This document shows positions 39,630 through 49,202 of a stretch of DNA of 64,000 nt, piece after piece; the stretch's first letter is position 1, and each line of letters starts with the position of its first letter. The stretch is from Thermodesulfobacteriaceae bacterium (GTDB taxonomy: Bacteria; Desulfobacterota; Thermodesulfobacteria; Thermodesulfobacteriales; Thermodesulfatatoraceae). The notes under the pieces were generated by a model, which made no database searches, was not told the origin of the DNA, and saw only the letters and a list, made by a program, of their open reading frames with translations. The stretch covers positions 1 to 64,000 of the forward strand of contig WGCA01000044.1 in NCBI GenBank assembly GCA_015494065.1. The letters run 5' to 3'. The position numbers and the translations under genes were made by a program.

Positions 39630-41047
39630 GCCTCCGCCGCCTCAAAAAAGGCCTTGTAGGCCCGGTAGGTCATGTAGAGGTCTCCCTTGTGGGCGATTTC
39701 AAAAGGAGAATGCATGGAAAGCAGAGGAGGTCCTACGTCGATGATATCCAGGCCGTGAAAGGCCAAGTATTTGGCCACCGTGCCCCCTCCGCCTTCGTCC
39801 ACCTTGCCAAAGGAGGCGGCCTGCCACACCACCCCGGCCCGGTTAAGCACCCTCCTTAGCCAGCCCACGTACTCGGCGTGGGCGTCGTTGGCGGCGTATT
39901 TTCCTCCGTGTCCCGTATACTTGGTGACCACGACTCCGTGGCCCATCCGGGCGTCGTTAAGTTTTTCGTGCACCTCTTGGTAGAAGGGGTCAATGCCTGC
40001 GGTCACGTCCGCTGAGATGGCCCTGGTGCGGAAAAAGACGTCTAATACAAGATCGGTACTAGGAGAAGAAACCCCCAAAATCTTTAACAGATCAAAGTAG
40101 ATCTTTTCCAGTAACCGGCTTTTGGCCCCGGTGTTACCGTCAGAACCGATCTCTTCTTTGTCAAGGAATAAGGCCACCGAGGTGTAGGGCGGGGCTTCCA
40201 GGTTGAGCAGGGCCGCCAGCGAGGTAAAGGCGCAAATACGGTCGTCCTGCCCGTAGGCCCCAATAAAGGCTCGGTCAAGCCCCACGTCCCGGGCCGGGCC
40301 CGCGGGGACCACCTCAAGTTCCGCACTGATGAAATCCTCTTCTACCAGCCCGTAGCGCTCGTTAAGGAGTTTTAAAACGGCAAGTTTTACCCTTTCCTTT
40401 TCTTCGGAATCAGGCAGGGGAAGCCCTCCTACCAGGACGTTTAGCTTCTCGCCAGGGATGGCCTCCCTGAGTTTTTTCTCTCCCTGTACTTTGCGGGCGA
40501 GATGGGGCAGGAGGTCGCAGATGGTAAAGACGGGGTCGTCTAATTCTTCCCCAATGACGATTTTGACCTTGGTGCCGTCGGCCTTAACCACCACCCCGTG
40601 CAAGGCCAAAGGCAAGGCCACCCAGTGGTATTTCTTGATCCCGCCGTAATAATGGGTCTTAAAATACGCCATTTCGAATTCTTCCAAAAGGGGGTGGAGC
40701 TTGAGGTCAAGGCGGGGGCTATCGATGTGGGAGGCTATCAACCTTATTCCTTCTTGAGGGGGTTTACGGCCCGCTACCACCGCCACCACCACTTTTTCCC
40801 GAAAGACACGGTAAAACCGGGTACTGCTTTCCGGGTGGAAACCCCGGGCTTCAAGCAAGGCGCAAATCTCGGCGGTGCACTCCCGTTCGGTTTTGGCCTT
40901 GGAAAGGAAGGCCTTATAATCATTGGCTAGGGTTTCTACGGCTTCTTTTTCGTCTTTATCCAGCCTGTCCCAGACGTGGGCTGATTGATATTCGAGCTTT
41001 TCTTTTAGTTTTTTGAGTTCTTCACCCATCATTTCCCTCCTATGCAT
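39626..41047 (-). CDS. apeB: M18-family aminopeptidase
   Basis: LIASHIDSPRLDLKLHPLLE, LFLDKEEIGSDGNTGAKS, SADVTAGIDPFYQEVHE, PLLSMHSPFEIAHKGDLYMTYRAYKAFF. Confidence 0.92.
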   Translation of the reverse strand: MHRREMMGEELKKLKEKLEYQSAHVWDRLDKDEKEAVETLANDYKAFLSKAKTERECTAEICALLEARGFHPESSTRFYRVFREKVVVAVVAGRKPPQEGIRLIASHIDSPRLDLKLHPLLEEFEMAYFKTHYYGGIKKYHWVALPLALHGVVVKADGTKVKIVIGEELDDPVFTICDLLPHLARKVQGEKKLREAIPGEKLNVLVGGLPLPDSEEKERVKLAVLKLLNERYGLVEEDFISAELEVVPAGPARDVGLDRAFIGAYGQDDRICAFTSLAALLNLEAPPYTSVALFLDKEEIGSDGNTGAKSRLLEKIYFDLLKILGVSSPSTDLVLDVFFRTRAISADVTAGIDPFYQEVHEKLNDARMGHGVVVTKYTGHGGKYAANDAHAEYVGWLRRVLNRAGVVWQAASFGKVDEGGGGTVAKYLAFHGLDIIDVGPPLLSMHSPFEIAHKGDLYMTYRAYKAFFEAAEA

Positions 41048-41891
41048 GATGGTTTCCCCGGGGAGAAGGCAGACGCCGGGGAGTTGGGGCGAATTCCACC
41101 GAAGGCTCCCGCCTTACAGGTTGGGGGAAAAGGCTCATGAGTTCGTAAATTTCTTCTGGCATTTGGGTACTTACCGGAAGCCCTAGTTCTCGAGCCTCAT
41201 CAAAAGTGATGGGATAATCGTGAGTCCAGCGGCCTTGGGAGAGGACTTCGGCCAGTTCTTCGGTCTTTTCTGGGGGAAATTTTCCGGCCAGGAGCTCCTT
41301 CAAGTTTTGTTTCATCTGGCGTAAGGCCTTCTCCGCTACGTCAGCCATGATTAGCGTCTGGTCATCGATATTTTCCATGGGTTTTTCACGCAAGACCCGG
41401 GCCAGGCTGGCGGCGGGAAACTGGTTTACCTGAGGGTCAACTGGCCCTAGGACCGCATGCTCGTCCATAACGATTTCGTCAGCGGCGAGAGCAATCAGCG
41501 TGCCCCCGCTCATGGCGTAATGGGGTATAAAGGCGGTGACTTTACCTTTGTGACGTTTGACGGCGCGGGCAATCTGTAAGGCCGCCAGCACCAGGCCCCC
41601 AGGGGTGTGGAGGATGATATCGATAGGCACTTCCGGGTCCGTGAGGTGGATGGCCCGGATCACCTGTTCGGAATCGTTTATGTCGATGAAGCGCATGATG
41701 GGAAACCCGAAAAAACTCATGGTCTCCTGACGGTGTACTAGCAAGATTACCCTTGAGTTGCGTTTTTGTTCGAGTTTGCGGATTACACGCTGTCTGGCGG
41801 CTTCCAGAAATTTCTGTCTTAACAGCGGTTGCAAGGTCATCAGGATGAAAAAAAGCCAGAAAATATCAAACCCGGAGATGCCTCCCGCCAT
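41040..41891 (-). CDS. SDH-family Clp-fold serine protease (membrane anchored)
   Basis: PIDIILHTPGGLVLAALQIARAVKRHKGKVTAFIPHYAMSGGTLIALAADEIVMDEHAVLGPVDPQV. Confidence 0.88.
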   Translation of the reverse strand: MAGGISGFDIFWLFFILMTLQPLLRQKFLEAARQRVIRKLEQKRNSRVILLVHRQETMSFFGFPIMRFIDINDSEQVIRAIHLTDPEVPIDIILHTPGGLVLAALQIARAVKRHKGKVTAFIPHYAMSGGTLIALAADEIVMDEHAVLGPVDPQVNQFPAASLARVLREKPMENIDDQTLIMADVAEKALRQMKQNLKELLAGKFPPEKTEELAEVLSQGRWTHDYPITFDEARELGLPVSTQMPEEIYELMSLFPQPVRREPSVEFAPTPRRLPSPRGNHHA

Positions 41892-41900
41892 AATCCTCTC

Positions 41901-42647
41901 CTAACGGTTGAATTTTTCCCCGAGGGTATATTGAACGCCCCAGGGTCGTGCTTCGTCACGAAAACAACCTCGCCTCCCCCAGCAGAAGAGGCGGTGCAGC
42001 ACAAGACCGGTAACAAAGCCCCCCACGTGGGCCCACCAGGCCACTCCCTCGATCACCTTTCCGTGTACTACCGAAAGGGTGCCGGACAAAAGTTGCATTA
42101 AATACCAGAAACCTATGTAAAGGATGGCCGGGACCTCAAAAAAGAAAGGAAAGAAAAAGATGGGTACCATGATTATTATCCGGGCGAAGGGAAAGAGGGC
42201 GTAATAGGCACCCAAAACCCCGGAGATGGCCCCGGAGGCCCCGATCATGGGGACCAGGGAGTCAGGGTGCATCCAGATATGGGCCATGGTGGCGACCAGG
42301 CCGCAGGTCAGATAGAAAAGGAAAAAGCGCCGGTGCCCCATCCGGTCTTCCACGTTGTCTCCAAAAATCCACAAGGTCCACATATTGCCCACGAGGTGAA
42401 ACCACCCCCCGTGTAAAAACATCGCGGTAAAAGGGGCTATATAAGTAAGGAGGGGGGTGACGTGGAAGCGGGCAAAAGCTGGGTCCGTATAACGGGCCGG
42501 GACCACCCCTAGATAAAAGATCAGACTTTCCCGCCAGGGTTCGGGAAGCCAGAGTTCAAAGAGAAAAACCAAAGTATTTATGATAATGAGCCCTACGGTA
42601 ACCACGGGGAAGGTGCGGCGGGGAACGATATCCTGGATGGGAATCAT
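41901..42647 (-). CDS. Rhomboid-family intramembrane serine protease
   Basis: FLHGGWFHLVGNMWTLWIFGDNVEDRMGHRRFFLFYLTCGLVATMAH, MIGASGAISGVLGAYYALFP (GxSG), WWAHVGGFVTGL. Confidence 0.94.
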   Translation of the reverse strand: MIPIQDIVPRRTFPVVTVGLIIINTLVFLFELWLPEPWRESLIFYLGVVPARYTDPAFARFHVTPLLTYIAPFTAMFLHGGWFHLVGNMWTLWIFGDNVEDRMGHRRFFLFYLTCGLVATMAHIWMHPDSLVPMIGASGAISGVLGAYYALFPFARIIIMVPIFFFPFFFEVPAILYIGFWYLMQLLSGTLSVVHGKVIEGVAWWAHVGGFVTGLVLHRLFCWGRRGCFRDEARPWGVQYTLGEKFNR

Positions 42648-43699
42648 CCGAGTGCTCCTACGGCGGCCCCCCTGACCTTTTTGCGTAAAGAAACGCTCCG
42701 GGCCACCAGTTCTTCGAAATCAAAATCAGCTACCAAGCCGAATTCAAAGCCTTCGCCATAGGAAGCCAGTTCGTCCTTGAGCCTTTCGCACGGACGAAAG
42801 CTTTGGCCCCGGGCTTCTTGGATTAAAGCCTCCCGGCCTCCCTGGTCAAAGATTACCGCCAGACAGGCCAGGGAGGCGGCTTGAGGGGCCAAGGCAAAAA
42901 ATTCGGCGGCCCGCAAGGCGTAGCGGTTACCGTTAAAAGAGACACTGCCGCCTCGATTTTCTCTCACCAAGGAAAAGGCCTCCACGTCGGTAATACTGTC
43001 CCCCACGTATAAGACGTCTTCGGCCGTAAGGCCGGTTCTCTCAAGGCTTTCTAACACGGCCCGGGCCTTCTCCGGGCCACCGATCGGGTTTACCGCTTCC
43101 CAAAAGCGCCCGGCCGCGGTCTCAGGGATGATCTGCCAGAATATCTGGTCCAGACGCAAGATTACCTTTTGACTTTCAGGGGGCAGGTCAGAAAGGGCCT
43201 GGGCGTTCTCAGGCCAGTCTATCATGGGCAGTGTGGCGAGCTCCTGGGCCAATTCCTGTAAAAGTTTTATTTCTCCCCGTGAAAGGGGGACCTTATCCAG
43301 GTCTACTTCGGTACAGAAGACGTTTTCTAACGGGAAGCCCGAGACCGCGCATAAGGCCTCGAGATATGGCCGGTAACTGGTACTAATGATATAGGTAGGC
43401 CAAACTTTTACCGCAAAACGCAAAAAGGCCAGGGCCTTGGGGACCAGTTTGAGGGTTTTTTGTGAAAATTCTTTCATTAGCCGGTTAGTTACGTCAAAGG
43501 CCTTAAGAAAGGGCAGGACCAATTTGAGGGTGTCACCGGCCTTATAACCCGGCCGTTTCTCTATATCCGCCAGGTAATCGTCGTATTTGGAGACCAAGGC
43601 AAAGAGTTTGTCTCCTTGGGGGATAAAGTGGGCACACAGCTCAAAGGCGTTGTCGTTTAAGGTGAGTGGACCTTCGCAATCCAGGTTTAGTTGGGGCAT
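42644..43699 (-). CDS. HAD-superfamily hydrolase of the archaeal-type COG4030 kind
   Basis: LDCEGPLTLNDNAFELCAHFIPQGDKLFALVSKYDDYLADIEKRPGYKAGDTLKL, YIISTSYRPYLEAL, DVLYVGDSITDVEAF. Confidence 0.7.
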   Translation of the reverse strand: MPQLNLDCEGPLTLNDNAFELCAHFIPQGDKLFALVSKYDDYLADIEKRPGYKAGDTLKLVLPFLKAFDVTNRLMKEFSQKTLKLVPKALAFLRFAVKVWPTYIISTSYRPYLEALCAVSGFPLENVFCTEVDLDKVPLSRGEIKLLQELAQELATLPMIDWPENAQALSDLPPESQKVILRLDQIFWQIIPETAAGRFWEAVNPIGGPEKARAVLESLERTGLTAEDVLYVGDSITDVEAFSLVRENRGGSVSFNGNRYALRAAEFFALAPQAASLACLAVIFDQGGREALIQEARGQSFRPCERLKDELASYGEGFEFGLVADFDFEELVARSVSLRKKVRGAAVGALG

Positions 43700-43787
43700 G
43701 GCCGCATCCTCCTCGTTTTTTAATAATAAATTTTTATTGTTTAATCTAGCCTCAAACTTAGTTATAAGAAGCGGGGGAGGTTTTTAG

Positions 43788-44255
43788 ATGGCCAAGCCTA
43801 AACGTGCCTGGTGGGATATTTTCCTCCAGGACTGTTTTTTACGTAGTGAAAGGTGGCTTTACAGTCTGGTAGCGGCCCTCATCCTTATTACCACCTTATT
43901 CGTTATTTTTGACGGTGCTAAGGCCCTTTGGGAACTTTTCAGTCATCGGGCCTTTACCGAGGGCATTTTGCACGTGATGGACCGTTTTCTTTTGGCCCTC
44001 ATGTTCCTTGAGATCCTCCACACGGTACAGATCGTCTTTGGTGAAGAACACCACCTGGCCTGCGTGGAGCCCTTTTTGATGGTGGGTATTATCGCTTCGG
44101 TCAGGCGTCTTTTGATTCTATCCTTTGAAATTTCCCACGCCGGGGAAGTTCCTCTGGCCAAGCTGCGTTATTATCTTTTTGAGATGTTAATTATCGGTGT
44201 TTTAATCTTTCTTCTAGTAATAGCCGTCATTCTTTTGCGCCGTTCCAGGAAATAA
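43788..44255 (+). CDS. PsiE-family (phosphate-starvation-inducible-like) membrane protein
   Basis: Four predicted TM helices, [38 protein letters not shown]. Confidence 0.75.
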   Translation: MAKPKRAWWDIFLQDCFLRSERWLYSLVAALILITTLFVIFDGAKALWELFSHRAFTEGILHVMDRFLLALMFLEILHTVQIVFGEEHHLACVEPFLMVGIIASVRRLLILSFEISHAGEVPLAKLRYYLFEMLIIGVLIFLLVIAVILLRRSRK

Positions 44256-44263
44256 GGGAGGGG

Positions 44264-45814
44264 ATGATGGAACACGGAGATCGTATCCTGGTCTTGGATT
44301 TTGGGTCTCAGACGACCCAGCTTATCGCCCGCCGGGTGCGGGAACTTCACGTCTACAGCGAGATCAAACCTTTTAACGTCTCTCTGGCCGAGATAAAAGG
44401 GTTTCACCCCAAAGGGATCATCCTTTCCGGGGGTCCGGCCAGCGTTTATGACGAAGGGGCGCCTAAGGTCTCCCCGGAGCTCTTTGCTTTAGGAGTTCCG
44501 GTGCTGGGTATCTGTTACGGGATGCAGCTCATGACCCACCTCTTAGGGGGTCGGGTGGAAAAGAGCGCCAAGCGGGAATATGGCCCGGCGGAACTGGAGA
44601 TTATCCGTAATGAAGACCTATTTTACGGGCTTAAGAAAGGAGGGCGCTACCGGGTGTGGATGAGCCACGGTGACCGGGTGGAGACCCCGGCTCCCGGTTT
44701 TTACACCCTGGCCAAGAGCGAACACTCCCCCTACGCCGCCTTAAAGCATGAGGAAAAACCCCTTTTTGGGGTCCAGTTTCACCCGGAAGTAGCGCACACC
44801 GAAATCGGGCGGGAAGTGTTAGCCAACTTTGTTCTTCGTATCTGCGGGGCCAAACCCACCTGGACCATGAAATCTTTTATCGAAAAGGTGGTGGCTGAGT
44901 TGAAGGCCCAAATTGGCCCGGAAGAAAAAGTCATTTGTGCCTTATCAGGGGGGATTGATTCCACGGTAACGGCGGTTCTGGTGCACCGGGCCATAGGGGA
45001 CCGTCTGGTCTGTATTTTTGTAAACAACGGTCTGCTACGCAAAGGGGAGGCCGAAAGTGTCCTTACCGTCATGAAGAAGCTCGGCCTTAACGTGCGTTAC
45101 GTGGACGCTACGGAAAAATTCCTCTCCCGGCTCAAAGGGGTGACTGATCCGGAAGAGAAAAGACGCATTATCGGACATACTTTTATCGAGATCTTTGAAG
45201 AAGAGGCCAAAAAGGTAGGAAACGTTACCTACCTGGCCCAGGGGACCCTCTATCCGGACGTCATAGAAAGCGTTTCTTTTAAAGGTCCTTCCGCTACCAT
45301 TAAATCCCACCACAACGTGGGGGGGCTGCCAGAGCGGATGCAGCTAAAGCTCATCGAACCCTTGCGGGAGCTCTTTAAGGACGAGGTACGGGAGATCGCA
45401 CGAGAGCTTGGGCTACCTGAGGACATCATTTACCGTCAGCCTTTCCCCGGCCCGGGGCTTGCGATCCGCATCCTGGGGGAGGTGACTCCGGAAAGGCTTG
45501 TCATTTTACGGGAGGCAGACGCCATCGTCCTTGAAGAGATGAAAAAGAGCGGCTGGTACCGTAAGGTCTGGCAAAGCTTTGCCGTGCTCCTGCCGGTACG
45601 CACGGTGGGGGTGATGGGGGATTACCGAACTTATGAATACGTGGTGGCCATAAGATGTGTGGACAGCGTGGACGCCATGACTGCCGATTGGACTAGGTTG
45701 CCTTACGACCTTTTGGCCCGGCTCTCCAACCGGATCATCAACGAGGTCCGCGGGGTCAACCGGGTGGTCTACGATATTTCCTCCAAACCCCCGGCCACCA
45801 TTGAATGGGAATAA
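44264..45814 (+). CDS. guaA: GMP synthase (glutamine-hydrolysing)
   Basis: [72 protein letters not shown]-terminal PPATIEWE. Confidence 0.98.
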   Translation: MMEHGDRILVLDFGSQTTQLIARRVRELHVYSEIKPFNVSLAEIKGFHPKGIILSGGPASVYDEGAPKVSPELFALGVPVLGICYGMQLMTHLLGGRVEKSAKREYGPAELEIIRNEDLFYGLKKGGRYRVWMSHGDRVETPAPGFYTLAKSEHSPYAALKHEEKPLFGVQFHPEVAHTEIGREVLANFVLRICGAKPTWTMKSFIEKVVAELKAQIGPEEKVICALSGGIDSTVTAVLVHRAIGDRLVCIFVNNGLLRKGEAESVLTVMKKLGLNVRYVDATEKFLSRLKGVTDPEEKRRIIGHTFIEIFEEEAKKVGNVTYLAQGTLYPDVIESVSFKGPSATIKSHHNVGGLPERMQLKLIEPLRELFKDEVREIARELGLPEDIIYRQPFPGPGLAIRILGEVTPERLVILREADAIVLEEMKKSGWYRKVWQSFAVLLPVRTVGVMGDYRTYEYVVAIRCVDSVDAMTADWTRLPYDLLARLSNRIINEVRGVNRVVYDISSKPPATIEWE

Positions 45815-45867
45815 AGTTGTAAGGCCTCAGGTCGATCCTTTATTAGGAGGGGTTTTTAAAAAGTATT

Positions 45868-47445
45868 ATGGAACCCTTTAACAAAGAGGGGTTACCCCGT
45901 TTAAAATCCCTTGAGGATTGGCAGGTCATCATTGACGTATGCCCCAGACCTGCGGTGGTCATCTCTCAAAAAGAAGAGATCCTGCTGGCCAACGAGGCCT
46001 TTGGCTCTCTTCTGGGCACGGACAAAAATTCCTTCCGCGGCCTGGCCTTAAGTGACCTTTTTGAGGAAAATTTTCCTCAGACCAGGCCTTTGCCGGTCAA
46101 AGAGGTCTTCTGTCAGGGTCAGCGTCAGCGGGTATCCCTCCTCTGGCGCGGCAGTCACTGGTGGATAGACCTCATGCCCCTAAAGGACCGTGAAGGTAAG
46201 GTAAGGGGGCTTTTGGTAAGTTTTACTAACCTGGAACAACTCTTTGAACTCCTGTGTTTTAAAGAGGGTCTGTCCGAATTCTTGTGGGGGAAAGATTGCC
46301 AAAGTTTTTCCACCGCGGCTTTAAAGGATAAGTTCGAGGCCTTAAGCCTTTTTGCCAAGGGAATAGTACACGATCTGAGGAATCTGATCACCATTCTCGA
46401 CGGTAACCTCGCTTTGGCTTTACGTAGTAAAGACGAGGCGCAAAGGGAGCGCTTTATCCATAAGGCCAGACAGGGTATCGCCAAGATAAAAGAATTTGCC
46501 GAAAATATCTTGGCCCACACCAAAATCTCCCCTTCAAGTGAGCAAACCAATCTGGCGCAGGTGGTGGAAGAGTTGGCCGAACTGGTCTTGGCGGATGCTG
46601 AAATAGATTGTGTCCTTGAGATTCCTACCAATTTGTGGCAGGTGAGGATAGATCAGGTAAGGCTGGTCCAGCTTTTACAAAATATCCTGTTAAACGCCAA
46701 AGAGGCCGTGGCTGGCAAGGGCGTTATCATCATTAAGGCCGAAAATTTTACTGCCCGAGGAACCAGTTCTTTAAAAGATGGCCCTTACGTGCGTTTGACC
46801 ATCACTGACAACGGCCCTGGTATTGAGCCTGAACGTTTGAGACGTATCTTTGACCCTTATTTTTCTACCAAAAAAGGGGGCCACGGCTTGGGGCTGGCCA
46901 TTGTTTACCACATCATCCAGGCTTATCAGGGGCATTTGGAGGTCTTTTCTACCCCGGGAAAGGGGACTTCTTTTGTCCTCTATCTGCCGGCGGTGCCAAC
47001 CCCTTCTGAAGAAGAGAAGAAAACAAAAGACGTCTCGGCCTCTTTGTGTTTGGTAGTGAAACCCAAACTCAAGGTTTTGGTGGTGGATGACGAGCAGGAA
47101 ATCCTCACGCTTTACCAGGATCTTCTTAATTTTCTGGGGTGTAACGTGGCTGTGGCGGCGCACCCCGAAGAAGCCCTCACGCTCTTCAAGGAGGCCTTTT
47201 ACCGAGGGGAGCCCTTCGAACTGGTGATCATCGACATGATGCTGCCTGAAAAAGACGGCTTTGAGCTCTTAGAAGAATTCAGGAAGATAGATCCGCACCT
47301 CAAGGCCGTGATAGCCAGTGGTCTAAAAGATGAAAGGATTACCCAGAAGCTTCGGCTTCAGGAGATCCACGGCTTTTTAAAGAAGCCCTTTGGCCTTACG
47401 GAACTGGAAGAAGTAATAAAAGGGGCCTCTTTAAAGAGGCCCTAA
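45868..47445 (+). CDS. PAS-domain hybrid histidine kinase/response regulator
   Basis: H-box KGIVHDLRNLITILDGNLALAL, HATPase (GPGIEPERLRRIFDPYFSTKKGGHGLGLAIVYHII), REC (LVVDDEQEIL...ELVIIDMMLPEKDGFELL). Confidence 0.9.
   Translation: MEPFNKEGLPRLKSLEDWQVIIDVCPRPAVVISQKEEILLANEAFGSLLGTDKNSFRGLALSDLFEENFPQTRPLPVKEVFCQGQRQRVSLLWRGSHWWIDLMPLKDREGKVRGLLVSFTNLEQLFELLCFKEGLSEFLWGKDCQSFSTAALKDKFEALSLFAKGIVHDLRNLITILDGNLALALRSKDEAQRERFIHKARQGIAKIKEFAENILAHTKISPSSEQTNLAQVVEELAELVLADAEIDCVLEIPTNLWQVRIDQVRLVQLLQNILLNAKEAVAGKGVIIIKAENFTARGTSSLKDGPYVRLTITDNGPGIEPERLRRIFDPYFSTKKGGHGLGLAIVYHIIQAYQGHLEVFSTPGKGTSFVLYLPAVPTPSEEEKKTKDVSASLCLVVKPKLKVLVVDDEQEILTLYQDLLNFLGCNVAVAAHPEEALTLFKEAFYRGEPFELVIIDMMLPEKDGFELLEEFRKIDPHLKAVIASGLKDERITQKLRLQEIHGFLKKPFGLTELEEVIKGASLKRP
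47423..47442 (-). terminator. Palindromic hairpin, likely rubrerythrin terminator inside the 3' end of the opposing kinase gene
   Basis: GGGCCTCTTTAAAGAGGCCC perfect palindrome; on the minus strand followed by CTTTTATTACTT. Confidence 0.6.
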
Positions 47446-47451
47446 TTATCT

Positions 47452-48024
47452 TTACCAGGGTTCAACATAGAGTTCGAAATAGGCCCGCGGATGGGCGCAG
47501 GCGGGACATTCTTCCGGGGCCTCTAAACCTTCGTGTACGTAACCACAGTTACGGCAGCGCCACTTTACTTCCATTTCACGCTTGAAGACCCGACCCTCTT
47601 CGATCAGACGGGCAAAGGCCTGATACCGCCTTTCGTGATATTTTTCCGCCACGGCGATCCGCTCAAAAATGGCGGCGATCTCCGGAAACCCTTCCTGACG
47701 GGCAATTTCCGCAAACTCGGGGTACATCTCTTTCCACTCGTAGTTCTCCCCCGCCGCCGCGTGTTTTAAGTTCTCAAGGGTGGTGCCTATGCGCCCGGCC
47801 GGATAGGTGGCACAGATCTCAAGATCTCCCCCCTGCAAGAATTTAAAAAGCCTTTTGGCGTGTTCCTTTTCCTGGTTCGCCGTTTCCTCAAAGATGTAAG
47901 CGATCTGCACGTAACCTTCCTTTTTGGCAACGGAGGAAAAATAGGTATAACGGTTGCGGGCCTGGGACTCCCCGGCAAAGGCCTTTAAAAGGTTCTTTTC
48001 CGTCTTGGTCCCTTTCAAGTTCAT
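47452..48024 (-). CDS. rbr: Rubrerythrin
   Basis: Ferritin-like [33 protein letters not shown]-terminal rubredoxin-like [30 protein letters not shown]. Confidence 0.96.
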   Translation of the reverse strand: MNLKGTKTEKNLLKAFAGESQARNRYTYFSSVAKKEGYVQIAYIFEETANQEKEHAKRLFKFLQGGDLEICATYPAGRIGTTLENLKHAAAGENYEWKEMYPEFAEIARQEGFPEIAAIFERIAVAEKYHERRYQAFARLIEEGRVFKREMEVKWRCRNCGYVHEGLEAPEECPACAHPRAYFELYVEPW

Positions 48025-48054
48025 GATTGAACCTCCTTTTTATTTTTTGAAAAT

Positions 48055-48083
48055 TTTCTAGCAAGCTTTTTCTTACTAGTCAA
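48055..48083 (-). promoter_or_regulatory. Rubrerythrin promoter (TTGACT-N17-TAGAAA) with embedded inverted repeat
   Basis: Minus strand TTGACT (48083-48078), 17-nt spacer, TAGAAA (48060-48055), then AAGGAGG SD. Confidence 0.6.
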
Positions 48084-48091
48084 GAATTTTT

Positions 48092-49102
48092 TTAAACTTG
48101 TATCCCATCGAATTCGTCTTTTAAGCGGCGGCTGAGGAGCTGGTGGGCCATCTGAACGGGATCTTGATCTCGGTAGAGTACCTGGTAGACGGCGGTGCAG
48201 ATAGGCATTTCCACCCCGTGTTGTCGGGCCAGGGTCTGGACGGAGGCCGCGGTGCGCACCCCTTCGGCCACCTGGGTCATCTCGGCCAAGATGTCTTTTA
48301 GTCTTTTTCCCTGGCCTAGTTTGAGGCCTACGCTGCGGTTACGGGAAAGGGGCCCGGTGCAGGTAAGCACCAGGTCACCCAGACCAGCCAGGCCGGAAAA
48401 GGTGAGAGGGTTTGCCCCCAGCCTGAGGCCCAGGCGGGTTATTTCCGCTAAGCCCCTGGTAATAAGGGCGGCCCGCGCGTTTAGCCCCAAGCCCAGGCCG
48501 TCTGAGATACCTACCGCAATGGCCACCACGTTTTTAAGGGCTCCGGCGAGTTCCACCCCCAAGACGTCCTGGGTCCGATAGGTGCGAAAATAAGAGGTGG
48601 CAAAGGTTTCCTGGACCAGGGTGGTGATCTCCTCTTCCAGGCCGGCGATGGTGACGGCGGTGGGGAGCTCTCGGGCCACTTCTTCGGCAAAACTCGGCCC
48701 GGAAAGGACCGTGTAGTACGGATACCAGGGGCGGGGGAGGGTCTCACGGACTACCTGGCTCATGGTGGCCTGGGTTTCTTCTTCGATCCCTTTTATGGTG
48801 GAGACGAGCGGTATCGGATCTTTGAGGTAGGGTCTTAGCCTGGTAAGTACTGCACGCAAGGCGTGGGAGGGGACGGCAAGGACGATAAGCTGGGCTTCTT
48901 TTAGGACCGCAGGCTCGGTGGTGGCCGAAAGATTTTGGGGTAACTTTATCCGGGGGAGATAAAAGGGGTTTTCCTGGCGGGCGTTTATGACTTCTACCAC
49001 CTCCCTCCGCCTGGCCAGGAGGAAGACCTTCTTTCCCTTCTCCGCCAGGAGTTTACCCAAGGCCGTGCCCCAGCTGCCAGCGCCCACGATCACGATGGTC
49101 AT
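48092..49102 (-). CDS. gpsA: Glycerol-3-phosphate dehydrogenase [NAD(P)+]
   Basis: TIVIVGAGSWGTALGKLLAEKG, SGPSFAEEVARELPTAVTIA, GALKNVVAIAVGISDGLGLGLNARAALITRGL. Confidence 0.96.
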   Translation of the reverse strand: MTIVIVGAGSWGTALGKLLAEKGKKVFLLARRREVVEVINARQENPFYLPRIKLPQNLSATTEPAVLKEAQLIVLAVPSHALRAVLTRLRPYLKDPIPLVSTIKGIEEETQATMSQVVRETLPRPWYPYYTVLSGPSFAEEVARELPTAVTIAGLEEEITTLVQETFATSYFRTYRTQDVLGVELAGALKNVVAIAVGISDGLGLGLNARAALITRGLAEITRLGLRLGANPLTFSGLAGLGDLVLTCTGPLSRNRSVGLKLGQGKRLKDILAEMTQVAEGVRTAASVQTLARQHGVEMPICTAVYQVLYRDQDPVQMAHQLLSRRLKDEFDGIQV

Positions 49103-49202
49103 AAACCTTTTCTAACACGTCTTGGGCCCCCTGAAAACGAAACCGTCTTGACAAAAGGGGTTTTCTAAAGGAACTAAGTCCTTAGCAAACGAGGAGGATT
49201 TT

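Noticed and set aside
49149-49177. TTGACA upstream of the APH/P-loop fusion as a full sigma70 promoter
   Set aside because: TTGACA is clear, but the hexamer at 17-nt spacing (GAACTA) is a poor -10, so not listed as a feature.
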